A stretch of 64,000 nucleotides of DNA from CALKXV01 sp965228905 (lineage in GTDB: Bacteria; Pseudomonadota; Alphaproteobacteria; Rhodobacterales; Rhodobacteraceae), in NCBI GenBank assembly GCA_965228905.1, contig CBDDII010000003.1, forward strand, positions 1,302,001 to 1,366,000, given 5' to 3'. The first letter of the stretch is position 1. Every line of letters starts with the position of its first letter. The notes under the pieces are model-generated. The model worked only from the letters and a program-made list of their open reading frames with translations. It searched no databases and was not told where the DNA came from. This document shows, piece after piece, positions 44,501-52,513 of the stretch. A program made the position numbers and the translations under genes.

Positions 44501-45006
44501 CCTGCCGCCTCTTCCAGGATGCGGCGGCGGGCCTGGGGCTTTGCGTTGATGAGTTCCGAGATCTGGCCCTGCCGGACAAGCGCAGGCGAATGCGCCCCGG
44601 TCGAGGCGTCGGCAAACAGCATCTGCACGTCGCGGGCGCGGGCATCCTTGGTGTTGACCTTGTAGGCGGACCCGGCGTCACGGGTGATCCGGCGGATCAC
44701 TTCCAGCGTGTCAAGGTCGTTGAACCCCTGCGGCGCCAGCCGGTCGGAGTTGTCGAGGATCAGCGCGACCTCGGCAAAGTTCCGGGCAGGACGGGTGGAG
44801 GCACCTGCAAAGATCACGTCTTCCATGCCGCCGCCGCGCATCGCCGTGGGGCGGTTCTCGCCCATGACCCACCTGAGTGCCTCAAGAAGGTTCGACTTGC
44901 CACAACCGTTCGGACCCACAACACCGGTCAGACCATCGGCGATGATCAGGTCGGTTGGGTCGACAAAGCTTTTAAAGCCGTTCAGGCGCAGGCGATTGAA
45001 GCGCAA
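41551..45006 (-). CDS. smc: Chromosome segregation SMC protein
   Basis: 1151 residues, the usual size for alphaproteobacterial SMC. Walker A GPNGCGKS (31-38) sits in the N-terminal head. Long Ala/Glu/Arg-rich coiled coils flank the hinge (about 500-650, with the GYEKALGAALADDL block). The C-terminal head has the ABC signature LSGGEQTLTALAL and Walker B PICVLDEVDAPLDDAN. The start is TTG at 45006, giving MRFNRLRLNGFKSF, the conserved SMC N-terminus, with only a weak ribosome site. Loads onto the chromosome with ScpA/ScpB. The divergent spacer to 45155 has one perfect DnaA-type 9-mer TTATCCACA (45105-45113). Confidence 0.97.
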   Translation of the reverse strand: MRFNRLRLNGFKSFVDPTDLIIADGLTGVVGPNGCGKSNLLEALRWVMGENRPTAMRGGGMEDVIFAGASTRPARNFAEVALILDNSDRLAPQGFNDLDTLEVIRRITRDAGSAYKVNTKDARARDVQMLFADASTGAHSPALVRQGQISELINAKPQARRRILEEAAGISGLYQRRHEAELKLKGAETNLTRVDDVIEQLAAQLSSLARQARQAKRYREIGSQLHHAEGLLLYLRWREAESARTAAEAALAEQSRAAAEAERLARAATGDRAKAEEALPPLREEEAIAAAVLARLQHRVSALDEEEARATRAIETLEARIAQLARDAERESDLNADAMKTLDALTAEEAELASAGEGHEEAVEVANTEAHDAARILQDQENELSQLTEDVARLAARHQSAERMAADARTTLERSEAAEGKAKDEAQSAASDLEKCEAAFGTAEAALKVATDTAQAAEQALASADDAREAAQGKEAEARAGRSSAEGEVKALQAEVAALAKLVDRDTAEGGQVMDLLTVQSGYEKALGAALADDLRAPVIEGDAASGWASLPDYKAAQDLPKGVAALNNYVSVPPVLSRRLSQVGLVDAADAPRLQSELKPGQRLVSTDGSLWRWDGFRAGAGDAPSAAALRLEQLNRLQELKQDLEEANARADGAARAHEHLKTEMDGLVAQVSQARDARRAADHALTEANRALSRAEADRNIAAGKREAAELAVSRHADEATAARQSLAQAETALSELDDLDTLRATAEDIKLTVEAARMTMMAKRSAHDELKREGEARARRLDEIARERDTWDGRLKNADTRMSELAERRRTSEEELEEAKLVPGRLAEERDSLADDLAKAEDRRRAAADALALGETAERDAKEAERNTERAASEAREARAAAGARFEAARETVTAAAERIAEEQETTPEALLEQLEADPETLPSAEKIEADVTRLRRNRDALGAVNLRAEEDAREVEEEHATLVSEKSDLEEAIRTLRNGIASLNKEGRERLLTAFDQVNSNFSMLFKHLFGGGEAKLVLVESDDPLEAGLEIMCQPPGKKLSTLSLLSGGEQTLTALALIFAVFLANPAPICVLDEVDAPLDDANVTRFCDLLDEMCRRTETRFLIITHHAVTMARMDRLFGVTMGEQGVSQLVSVDLKKAEAMVA

Positions 45007-45154
45007 GGCGTGGGTCCCGATAGGTGATTCCTGTCGGGAGACTCTCGGGTGTTTGAAGGCCCGGAGTCAACGCGCAACACAACGGAAAGGGTTAAGATCG
45101 GCGGTTATCCACAAGATATTGCCGTTTCGGCCCGGCTGGTGCAATTTCCCGCCC

Positions 45155-45931
45155 ATGTCTGAGACTGTTGTGATTCCCGATCGTGTCGATCCCGCGCGCG
45201 CTGCGGCCCTGCTGGCCACCCTGGGCGACGAAACGCGCCCCGGCGTGGGCGATCCGCTGCCGCCCTTGGCCCATTTCGCCTTTTTCTGGGATCCGCTGAC
45301 CGAAGCGCATCTGGCCCATGACGGCCATGAAAAGCTTGGCGGGTTGATCCCCGATCTGGGCTTGCCGGTACGGATGTGGGCGGGGGGGCGTTTTAGGTTT
45401 CACAGCCCGTTCCGCGCCGGGGTCCAGGCCGAGAAATCGACGGTTCTTCAGGGTGTGACGCGCAAGGAGGGGCGGAGCGGCAAGCTGGCCTTTGTCACCC
45501 TGCGCCACGATGTGCGCCAGCGGAATGCGCTGGTGTTGAGCGAAGAGCAGGACATCGTGTATCGCGAGCCGGGGGAGTTGTCGGTCAAACCACTTGCAGA
45601 GTCCGGAGAGGCAGATGAGCGGCGGGCGCTAAAGGTCAGCGAAGTCACGCTTTTCCGCTATTCGGCCGTGACGTTCAACGCGCATCGCATTCACTACGAT
45701 CCCGATTATTGCCGCGAGGAAGGCTATCCGGGTCTGGTCGTGCATGGGCCGTTGTTGGCGACGGTTCTGGCCGGGTTTGCCGAAGAGCGTCTGGGCAAAC
45801 TCGCGACGTTCAAATTCCGCGCGACCGCGCCGTTATTCCTGGGCGATGTGGCCTGGCTTTGCCGGGCGGGTGCGCGGTACTGGATCGAAGGACCGGGGCG
45901 GCGGATCTGCATGGAAGCCGAAGCGGGCTAG
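45155..45931 (+). CDS. FAS1-type/MaoC-like hydratase-dehydratase (HTD2/mesaconyl-C4-CoA hydratase-like)
   Basis: 258 residues, a double hot-dog protein of the HTD2 type. The second hot-dog carries the MaoC hydratase motif FNAHRIHYDPDYCREEGYPG then VVHGPLLATVL (Asp and His catalytic pair). It would hydrate or dehydrate a short-chain acyl-CoA or related thioester; the closest characterised relatives include mesaconyl-C4-CoA hydratase and C-terminally related fatty acid synthesis enzymes. ATG at 45155 gives MSETVVIP; a longer frame from 44684 lies in smc antisense and is rejected. Its stop abuts the stop of the convergent FAD oxidoreductase with no spacer. Confidence 0.85.
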   Translation: MSETVVIPDRVDPARAAALLATLGDETRPGVGDPLPPLAHFAFFWDPLTEAHLAHDGHEKLGGLIPDLGLPVRMWAGGRFRFHSPFRAGVQAEKSTVLQGVTRKEGRSGKLAFVTLRHDVRQRNALVLSEEQDIVYREPGELSVKPLAESGEADERRALKVSEVTLFRYSAVTFNAHRIHYDPDYCREEGYPGLVVHGPLLATVLAGFAEERLGKLATFKFRATAPLFLGDVAWLCRAGARYWIEGPGRRICMEAEAG

Positions 45932-46954
45932 TCAAAGCATTGCGTCGGTGTGGAACTCTGCCGGGATCGCGTCGCGCCCTTCCAGCACCAGATCGACCAT
46001 CACCTCGGCCACTTTCGGGGCCATGCCGAAGCCGATCTTGAACCCGCCGTTGGCGATATAGTCACCGGGCCTGTCGGGCCAGGGGCCAAGCAGGGGGGCC
46101 CGGCTTTTGGCGCGGGGGCGGACACCGGCCCATCTGGTCAGAACGGGGGCATCGGCGAGCGCGGGGACAAGCTGGCGCGCGCGGTCGATGATGTCGTCCA
46201 GTTGCGCGTCGGTGGTGTCGGGTGTTTCGAATTCGCGTTCCGTGGTCGAGCCGACGGCGAAGGTGCCGTCAAGGTGCGGGATCAGGTGCAAGCCTTCGGC
46301 ATAGACCTGCGGCTGACCGGCGGCGTCGTGATCGAATAGTGCTGCCTGACCCTTCACGCCGTTGCCGATCTCCCTGTCGAAGTGTCGGTTGAGGTCGCAA
46401 AGACCCTGCCATCCGGTGGCCCAGATTGTTGGCGTTGTTTCAAAGGCTTCCGGGGCGATCTTGGCGCCGGTTTCCCGGATTGCCGCAACAAGGCTTTCAG
46501 CAGCGCGGCGCGGGTTCAGGATCGCCGATAGCGTGTCGTGCAGGTAAAGCCCGGTTGGCGAGGGCGGCAGGCCGGGGGCTTCCACGACCTCCCACTTGAA
46601 ACCCTGACCCCAATGTTCGGCCGCGGCTTTTTTCCGGTCTTTTGCCAAGGCGACTTCGCGGTCTGTTTTGAGCGGCATGAGGCGGCCGACCTGACCGTAG
46701 CCAGAAGACAGGCCGGAGATGTCTTCAACTTCGGACCAGAAGCCCTTGGCCATCAAAAGACTTTCCAGTTGGAACTGTTTCTTTTCGTTCCAGGGGGCGG
46801 GCGTGTGTGGTTGCAGGGCACCGACAATTCCGCCCGAGGCACCGGCACCGGGGCCATGGGGATCGACCACGGTCACCGATGCGCCGCGCCGCAGTGCCAC
46901 CCATGCGATGCACAACCCGAAGATCCCCGCGCCGCGCACAGTCAGATCAGGCAT
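45932..46954 (-). CDS. FAD-dependent oxidoreductase, DAO family (possible MnmC oxidase partner)
   Basis: 340 residues. N-terminal FAD motif GAGIFGLCIAWVALRRGA with Asp in VVDPHGPGAGAS, and C-terminal GGFKIGFGMAPKVAEV completing the D-amino-acid-oxidase-like fold. ATG at 46954 chosen over an adjacent TTG at 46960. It is divergent from an mnmD-type gene with 40 bp between starts. In E. coli MnmC, a methyltransferase of that type and a DAO-family FAD oxidase are one polypeptide, so this could be the oxidase half. It could equally be a D-amino-acid or glycine oxidase (ThiO/DadA-like). Confidence 0.8.
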   Translation of the reverse strand: MPDLTVRGAGIFGLCIAWVALRRGASVTVVDPHGPGAGASGGIVGALQPHTPAPWNEKKQFQLESLLMAKGFWSEVEDISGLSSGYGQVGRLMPLKTDREVALAKDRKKAAAEHWGQGFKWEVVEAPGLPPSPTGLYLHDTLSAILNPRRAAESLVAAIRETGAKIAPEAFETTPTIWATGWQGLCDLNRHFDREIGNGVKGQAALFDHDAAGQPQVYAEGLHLIPHLDGTFAVGSTTEREFETPDTTDAQLDDIIDRARQLVPALADAPVLTRWAGVRPRAKSRAPLLGPWPDRPGDYIANGGFKIGFGMAPKVAEVMVDLVLEGRDAIPAEFHTDAML

Positions 46955-46994
46955 TGCCAAGTCGGTGTCCCCTTGTCACTTTGCGTTTCGGAGA

Positions 46995-47681
46995 ATGACT
47001 TTAGGACAGGGCTGCGTGGACGACCAGCATCCAGAGCTTGTTTGGCGGGGTGACGTTCCCGTCGCGACAAGATTCGATGACCCATATTTCTCACTCGAAG
47101 ACGGACTGGCCGAGGCGCGGCATGTGTTTCTTGCTGGCAATGGCCTGCCCGAGCGGTTCTGCCCCGGCTTTCACATCGCTGAACTGGGGTTCGGGACGGG
47201 GTTGAATGCGCTGGCTGCCTGGGCGCTTTGGCAGGAGGCGGGCGTGGAAGGCCCGCTGCAATTCACGTCTTTCGAGGCCTTTCCGATGTCGACCGATGCT
47301 ATCGCGCGGGCCTTGTCGGTTTATCCCGAACTGGCCGAACCTGCGGCATTGTTGTTGGAGGCCCTGTCCGACGGCGGGATGGAAATGCAGGCCGAGGGTC
47401 TGATCCTGCGCGTTGTCGAAGGCGACGCAAGGGTCACGGTGCCGGGGTGGAACGGGATGGCCGACGCCTGGTTCCTGGACGGGTTTGCGCCTGCCAAGAA
47501 CCCCGAGCTTTGGGAACCCGCACTTTTGGCCGCCGTGGCTGAACGCACTGGCGAAGGCGGAACCGTCGCGACCTATAGTGCTGCGGGCAGCGTGCGCCGG
47601 GCCTTGTCCGAGGCAGGTTTCACTGTGGAGCGCGTTCCGGGTTTCGGACGCAAACGCCACATGACGGTCGCACGCCTATGA
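46995..47681 (+). CDS. mnmD: tRNA 5-methylaminomethyl-2-thiouridine methyltransferase, MnmD (MnmC N-domain)
   Basis: 228 residues, a stand-alone version of the MnmC methyltransferase domain. SAM loop ELGFGTGLNALA (about 63-74) and the family-specific FLDGFAPAKNPELW motif are clear; the N-terminal PVATRFDDPYFSLEDGLAE matches the MnmC/YfcK start. It adds the final methyl group to the wobble uridine of certain tRNAs. ATG at 46995 agrees with homologue length; an extension upstream is antisense to the FAD gene. ATGA overlap with the next gene. The FAD domain of full MnmC is absent from this polypeptide and may be encoded divergently. Confidence 0.9.
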   Translation: MTLGQGCVDDQHPELVWRGDVPVATRFDDPYFSLEDGLAEARHVFLAGNGLPERFCPGFHIAELGFGTGLNALAAWALWQEAGVEGPLQFTSFEAFPMSTDAIARALSVYPELAEPAALLLEALSDGGMEMQAEGLILRVVEGDARVTVPGWNGMADAWFLDGFAPAKNPELWEPALLAAVAERTGEGGTVATYSAAGSVRRALSEAGFTVERVPGFGRKRHMTVARL

Positions 47682-48562
47682 CGGCCCAGTCGAACCGCCT
47701 GGGCATCCTGTTGATGATCGCCACGACCTTTGTCTTTGCGGTGCAAGACGGGATCTCGCGGCATCTGGCGGGCGAGTACAACACCTTCATGGTGGTGATG
47801 ATCCGCTATTGGTTCTTTGCCGCCTTTGCGATTGCGATCGGAATGCGTCAGGCGGGCGGGCTTCGAAAGATTGCCGGAACGCGCCAGCCTATGCTTCAGG
47901 CCGGGCGGGGATTGCTGCTGGCCGCCGAGATTTGCGTGGCGGTCTATGGGTTTACACTGATTGGGTTGGTGGAAAGCCATGCCATCTTTGCCACTTATCC
48001 CCTGATGGTGACGGCACTGGCGGGGCCGATGCTGGGCGAATCTGCTGGCTGGCGGCGCTGGCTGGCGATCTTTGTCGGATTTCTTGGCATGTTGATCATC
48101 CTGCGCCCCGGCTCGGGCGTATTCCAGCCCTTGGCGATCATCCCGCTGATCTCGGCATTGATGTTCGCGCTATACGCGGTGCTGACGCGCTATGCCGCGC
48201 GGCTTGATTCGGCGATGACGTCCTTTGTCTGGACCGGTGTCGTGGGGGCCTTGGCGATGACGGTGATCGGGTTGTTCAACTGGGAAATGATGAGCTTTGG
48301 TGATTCCCTCTGGATGCTGACGCTTTGCATCACCGGTGTACTTGGGCATTGGTTGCTGATCCGCGTCTACGAGGTGGCTGAGGCAAGCGCGGTTCAGCCC
48401 TTTGCCTATTTCCACCTGGTCTTCGCCGTCATCATCGGCCTGTTCGTTTTCGGCGAAGCCCTTGAGATGAACGTCGTCGCCGGGGCCGCGCTGATCGTCA
48501 CGGCGGGGGTTTTCGCGCTTTGGCGGGCCCATGTGCGGGCGTCGCGCCAGGGAAAAGACTGA
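47678..48562 (+). CDS. DMT superfamily (EamA-type) transporter
   Basis: 294 residues with ten predicted membrane helices arranged as two EamA repeats. The first starts LLMIATTFVFAVQDGISRHLAG and the second LISALMFALYAVLTRYAA. EamA proteins export amino acids, nucleosides or sugars; the substrate here is unknown. It overlaps mnmD by ATGA and is likely co-transcribed. Confidence 0.9.
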   Translation: MTAQSNRLGILLMIATTFVFAVQDGISRHLAGEYNTFMVVMIRYWFFAAFAIAIGMRQAGGLRKIAGTRQPMLQAGRGLLLAAEICVAVYGFTLIGLVESHAIFATYPLMVTALAGPMLGESAGWRRWLAIFVGFLGMLIILRPGSGVFQPLAIIPLISALMFALYAVLTRYAARLDSAMTSFVWTGVVGALAMTVIGLFNWEMMSFGDSLWMLTLCITGVLGHWLLIRVYEVAEASAVQPFAYFHLVFAVIIGLFVFGEALEMNVVAGAALIVTAGVFALWRAHVRASRQGKD

Positions 48563-48627
48563 AAACGCAGGATTGCCTGTCTCTACACTACTGTTTAAGG
48601 GTGCCCCGGCTGTTTTGGGGATGAGAC

Positions 48628-49692
48628 ATGACGGGCATGGCAAGGGCCATTTTTCTTTCCGTGATGCTGGCAGTGCTGGCGACCGGGCTGAACGCGCAGG
48701 ATTTGCGGGTTGTCACGGTGACGCGGACGCCGTTTTCGCATGTGGAGAACGGCGAGGACACCGGCTTTTCAATCGAGCTTTGGGCCGCCATCGCCGAGGC
48801 TTTGGGCCGCGGGTACACCATCGAGCGGGTCGACTCTTTTTCCGAAATGCTGGGCGCGATCGAAGAGGGTCGGGCCGATGTCGCGGCGGCCAATATCTCG
48901 ATCACCGCCGACCGTGAGGCGCGAATGGATTTCAGCCAGCCGATCTTTTCCAGCGGCCTTCGCGTGATGGTGCCTGCGGGGCAGGACGCCTCATCCGTCT
49001 TTTCGGTGCTCTGGTCGTGGGACCTCGCACTTCTGGCGCTGGCCGCCTTTGGCCTGCTGGTCGGCGGCGGCATGTTGATGTGGGTGTTCGAGCGAAACGG
49101 GCAGGAGTATTTCAAGGGCGGTGCGCGCGAAAAGCTGTTTCCGTCCTTCTGGTGGGCGTTGAACCTTGTCGTTAACGGCGGTTTCGAAGAACGGGTGCCG
49201 CGCACGGCCATGGGGCGGGTCTTTGCGACGATCCTTGTCATTTCGTCGCTTTTCGTCGTGTCGGTCTTCGTGGCCCACATCACCGCGGCGATGACAGTGA
49301 GCGCCATCCAGTCCTCGGTCAATTCGGTGAACGACCTCTACGACAAGAATGTCGGCACGACGACGGGATCCACCGCTGCGGCCTATCTTGACCAGCGCGA
49401 GTTGGGGCATCGGGATTTTGAGAATTTGGACAGCCTGATCGCGGCGTTCGAAGCGGGCGAGTTGGACGCGGTGATTTTCGATGCGCCGATCCTGTCCTAT
49501 TACGTGAACACCAACGGCGCGGGTAAGGGCGAGTTGGTCGGGCCGGTTTTCCTGCGCGAAAACTATGGCTTTGCGGTGCCGACCGGCAGTGCGCTGCGCG
49601 AACCGATCAACCGCGCATTGCTGGGTTTTGCCGAAGACGGCACTTACCGCGCGTTGATGGCAGACTGGTTCGGCGCCGAAGTCGCCGGTTAG
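48628..49692 (+). CDS. Prokaryotic ionotropic glutamate receptor-like channel (binding protein with pore domain)
   Basis: 354 residues. After a signal peptide (1-23) comes a family 3 binding-protein lobe with the ligand residues typical of glutamate receptors (SITADREARMDFSQP, T93 and R96). That lobe is interrupted by a pore module: helix about 126-154, a re-entrant P-loop in FPSFWWALNLVVNGGFEERV (171-190) and helix about 196-224. The second lobe then resumes with LDAVIFDAPILSYY. This is the GluR0 layout: ligand domain, TM1, pore, TM3, ligand domain. The filter position, normally TVGYGD before VPxT, reads NGGFEE, so potassium selectivity is doubtful. The ligand is probably an amino acid. Stop overlaps the convergent mlaC gene by four bases. 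Confidence 0.85.
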   Translation: MTGMARAIFLSVMLAVLATGLNAQDLRVVTVTRTPFSHVENGEDTGFSIELWAAIAEALGRGYTIERVDSFSEMLGAIEEGRADVAAANISITADREARMDFSQPIFSSGLRVMVPAGQDASSVFSVLWSWDLALLALAAFGLLVGGGMLMWVFERNGQEYFKGGAREKLFPSFWWALNLVVNGGFEERVPRTAMGRVFATILVISSLFVVSVFVAHITAAMTVSAIQSSVNSVNDLYDKNVGTTTGSTAAAYLDQRELGHRDFENLDSLIAAFEAGELDAVIFDAPILSYYVNTNGAGKGELVGPVFLRENYGFAVPTGSALREPINRALLGFAEDGTYRALMADWFGAEVAG

Positions 49693-50297
49693 CCCTGTCG
49701 CTGCAATTCGGCGTTCAGCTTGTCGATATTGCCTCCGGCCCGGTCCAGCATGGCCCCGACCTCGGAGCGTTCCGCCTTCAGCAAGCTGATGCCTTCGATC
49801 AGAAGGTCGAAGAACTTGTCACGCCCCGAGCGATCCGAGACCATGAAGATCACCGTGAAAGGCGACTGGCCGCGCAGTTTGGCCGTGGCCCGCACTTCCT
49901 GAAAGCTTTTGACCTGGCGTGCGCCGGTGACTTCGATCTGGCTGCCTTTGAAATCCCGGAAGCGCTTGCCGTATTTGCGGGCAAGGTAGCCAGTGAAGGC
50001 GTTGGTAAACGCACTCATCTGGGAGTTTGAGGCCGAGCGGGCGGGCGGGCCAAGCACCGAACGCGCAATGGTCGGCACGTCGGCGTATTTGCGGAAGATC
50101 GCCTCGAAATCGCGGTAAAGCGATGCGCCGGTCTTGCCCGAGTTGATTGCCCGGTTGATGTCGCCCACGACGCTGTCGATCAGATTGCGTGCTTCGCCTT
50201 CGCTGAGCGCGAATGCGGGTGCGGCACCAAGAACGAAGGCGCTGGCAAGGCCCCCTTGCAGGACACGGCGACGGTTCGGTTCAGAATTCGAGTTCAT
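49689..50297 (-). CDS. mlaC: MlaC-like (toluene-tolerance Ttg2D) phospholipid-transport periplasmic protein
   Basis: 202 residues. A twin-arginine signal (RRRVLQGG, hydrophobic run ending APAFA about residue 30) precedes the MlaC/Ttg2D fold, recognised from FEAIFRKYADVPTIARSVLG and FTNAFTGYLARKYGKRF. It would shuttle phospholipids between membranes with the outer-membrane lipoprotein MlaA, encoded just upstream with about 17 bp overlap. I chose ATG 50297 (adjacent ATG 50300 is possible). No MlaEFBD transporter genes are in the window. Confidence 0.9.
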   Translation of the reverse strand: MNSNSEPNRRRVLQGGLASAFVLGAAPAFALSEGEARNLIDSVVGDINRAINSGKTGASLYRDFEAIFRKYADVPTIARSVLGPPARSASNSQMSAFTNAFTGYLARKYGKRFRDFKGSQIEVTGARQVKSFQEVRATAKLRGQSPFTVIFMVSDRSGRDKFFDLLIEGISLLKAERSEVGAMLDRAGGNIDKLNAELQRQG

Positions 50298-51066
50298 CAT
50301 AGAGCCCTTCATAAACTTCTTCGTAGAGGTTCTCATAGGGGTCGAAAGCATTGTCGGCAGAAGTCTGCCCGCTGAGTTGGAAGCGCCGGTTCTCGGTATA
50401 AAACAGGCGCATCTGGGCATAGCTGTCCGCACTGTCGTAAAGGATGCTGTCCACGTTTTCGGTGAACTCGTAACGCGAGTTCAGGACCGATGGCAAAGAG
50501 ATTGCGGCGGCGATTTCCGTCCCTTCGTCGGAAACAACCGAAAGCGGGTTGGTCAAGATATCGACGAAGCGGCCGACGCTATCGCGTTCGTTCGAGGGCC
50601 CAAGCAGCGGCAGTTCGATATAGGCCCCTTCATTCGCGCCCCAGACGGCCAGCGTATCGCCAAAGCCCGTGCTGCGTGCTTCAAGCCCGAAATCGCCCGT
50701 GGCAGGATCGAAAAGCCCGAGAAAGCCGACGGTTGTGTTGACCGCAAAGCGGAAAAACGTGTGCCCGGCGTCCTGCAGATCACCCTGGGCGAGGTGGTTG
50801 AAAAAGGATCGCGGCTCGTTCAGGTGGAACGCAAGGTTCGAGATGCTGCTGCGCACGGGTTCGGGTGTCACGGCCCCGTAGGCCTGGCTTGCGGGGCGGA
50901 AAAGCACCCGATCAGCGGCCTTGTTCACGCCGTGGCTGACGCGGTTCACCGATTCGTAAGGATCGTGGATTCCACCATCCTCGGGCGCGGGGCTACAGGC
51001 CGCGAGCACCAGCATAAGAACGGGCAGAACCGTTGTCGGGCGAATTGGCAATGGGGAACGGGTCAC
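50281..51066 (-). CDS. mlaA: MlaA/VacJ family outer-membrane lipoprotein
   Basis: About 261 residues. Lipobox LAAC with the lipidated Cys at residue 24 when the GTG at 51066 is used (MTRSPLPIRPTT leader); a GTG at 51108 would give an odd, longer leader. The mature protein has the VacJ signature DPYESVNRVSHGVNKAAD, FLGLFDPATGDFGLE, and ELPLLGPSNERDSVG. It extracts phospholipids from the outer leaflet and hands them to MlaC, encoded immediately downstream. The acidic C-terminal repeat (YENLYEEVYEGLYDE) is unusual and might bind a partner. Confidence 0.88.
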   Translation of the reverse strand: MTRSPLPIRPTTVLPVLMLVLAACSPAPEDGGIHDPYESVNRVSHGVNKAADRVLFRPASQAYGAVTPEPVRSSISNLAFHLNEPRSFFNHLAQGDLQDAGHTFFRFAVNTTVGFLGLFDPATGDFGLEARSTGFGDTLAVWGANEGAYIELPLLGPSNERDSVGRFVDILTNPLSVVSDEGTEIAAAISLPSVLNSRYEFTENVDSILYDSADSYAQMRLFYTENRRFQLSGQTSADNAFDPYENLYEEVYEGLYDELEF

Positions 51067-51248
51067 GAAATGTCCAATGGCAGCGAAAAAAGTCGTTGGA
51101 TACGACACATAGGGCGTTCCAGAGAGAGTGAACAGGCCCGAGCGGTCAATCGAAGAAAATCGTTAGAGAATTGTTGCGTCCGGGCGTCGCGGGGTGATTA
51201 TTGCGCAAAAGTTGACCAGCAATGAAACAAACAGGGGAGATCTAAGAA

Positions 51249-51716
51249 ATGGCCGATAACATTCAGGAAAAGCTTGCAGAAATGGGTTTGGCGCTGCCGG
51301 ATGCCCCGGCACCTGCGGCGAACTATGTGCCTTTTGTCCAGGTCGGATCACTTCTTTTTGTATCCGGCCAGATCTCGATAAGTGCGGACGGAGCCTTGAT
51401 CACAGGCAAGTTGGGCGATGACATGGACGTCGGCGATGGTGCAGAGGCTGCATGGCGCTGTGGTCTGTCGCTTCTCGCACAGGTCGGGGCGGCTTGTGGC
51501 GGCGATTTCTCGCGGCTGAAACGGGTGGTCAAGCTGACCGGTTTCGTGAATTCCACGCCGGACTTCACCGACCAGCCGAAGGTGATCAACGGGTGTTCGG
51601 ATTTCCTGGTCGATGTTCTGGGCGATGCCGGGCGGCATTCGCGTTCCGCCGTCAGCGCGGCGGCCTTGCCCCTGGGTGTTGCCGTCGAAATTGAAGGCAT
51701 ATTCGAGCTTTCATGA
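51249..51716 (+). CDS. RidA family protein (YjgF/UK114-like)
   Basis: 155 residues, slightly longer than the E. coli RidA of about 128. The conserved Arg in HSRSAVSAAALP (R132) and Glu in VAVEIEG (E148) of the imine-hydrolysing site are present. It would hydrolyse reactive enamine/imine intermediates from PLP enzymes such as threonine dehydratase. GGGGAG is upstream of ATG 51249, and the gene is coupled to a glycerophosphodiesterase by ATGA. Confidence 0.9.
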   Translation: MADNIQEKLAEMGLALPDAPAPAANYVPFVQVGSLLFVSGQISISADGALITGKLGDDMDVGDGAEAAWRCGLSLLAQVGAACGGDFSRLKRVVKLTGFVNSTPDFTDQPKVINGCSDFLVDVLGDAGRHSRSAVSAAALPLGVAVEIEGIFELS

Positions 51717-52480
51717 CGCGGGACCTGAACCCTTCGTTCCAGACCATCCCGCTTGCGCATCGTGCCTTGCACGATGTGGCGGAGGGCCGACCGGAAAATT
51801 CGCGGTCCGCCGCGAGGGCCGCCATCGCGGCTGGCTATGGGATCGAGGTGGACGTTCAGCTGACCTCGGACGGGGGCGCTGTCGTGTTTCACGACTACGC
51901 CCTTGATCGGTTGACCGCCGAGCGTGGTCCGGTGCGTCGACGCAGCCTTGAAGACCTTGCCGCGATTCCCCTGAGCGGCGGTGATGAGGGTATCCCGAGC
52001 CTTGCCGAAGTTCTGGACCTTGTGGCGGGGCAGGTGCCGTTGCTGGTCGAAATCAAGGATCAGGACGGCGCGCTTGGCCCGGATGTCGGCCCATTGGAAC
52101 GCGCCGTGGCGACGGCCTTTGCGGGTTACACCGGCCCGCTGGCGGTGATGTCCTTCAATCCGCACAGCGTTGCGGCAATGGCCGAACTGGCCCCGGATGT
52201 GTCACGCGGTTTGGTGACCTGCGACTTCGATCCCGAAGACTGGCCCGCGTCGAATACGCGGCTGGCAGAACTGGCGGGCATACCCGATTATGCCCGTGTC
52301 GGCGCTTCGTTCATCAGCCATGACCGGCGCGATCTTGACCGGCCTCGCGTTGCCGAACTGAAGTCCGGTGGCGCCGCGATCCTCACATGGACGGTTCGTT
52401 CGCCCGAAGAAGAGGCAGAGGCGAGGAGGATCGCCGGGAATATCACCTTCGAAGGTTACTTGCCTGACCTTCAGCCTTGA
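51713..52480 (+). CDS. Glycerophosphodiester phosphodiesterase family protein
   Basis: 255 residues, TIM barrel of the GDPD family. AHRALHDVAEGRPENS holds the first catalytic His and Glu, EVDVQLTSDGG the acidic metal ligands and VVFHDYALDRLT the second catalytic His. It would hydrolyse glycerophosphodiesters such as glycerophosphocholine to glycerol-3-phosphate and an alcohol; no signal peptide is visible, so it is probably cytoplasmic. The usual HRG triad reads HRA here, a mild variation. Confidence 0.88.
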   Translation: MTRDLNPSFQTIPLAHRALHDVAEGRPENSRSAARAAIAAGYGIEVDVQLTSDGGAVVFHDYALDRLTAERGPVRRRSLEDLAAIPLSGGDEGIPSLAEVLDLVAGQVPLLVEIKDQDGALGPDVGPLERAVATAFAGYTGPLAVMSFNPHSVAAMAELAPDVSRGLVTCDFDPEDWPASNTRLAELAGIPDYARVGASFISHDRRDLDRPRVAELKSGGAAILTWTVRSPEEEAEARRIAGNITFEGYLPDLQP

Positions 52481-52513
52481 ACACGCGCCGATTTGCGACA
52501 GGTTGGGTAGGGC

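Noticed and set aside
42038..45027. Several long frames on the plus strand opposite smc
   Set aside because: They are Ala/Ser/Arg or Gly/Phe-rich antisense shadows of the repetitive, GC-rich SMC coiled coil, without ribosome sites or recognisable domains.
45105..45113. Perfect DnaA-type 9-mer TTATCCACA upstream of smc
   Set aside because: A single 9-mer is expected about once per two such windows by chance; with no cluster of boxes it is not evidence for an origin or for control of smc.
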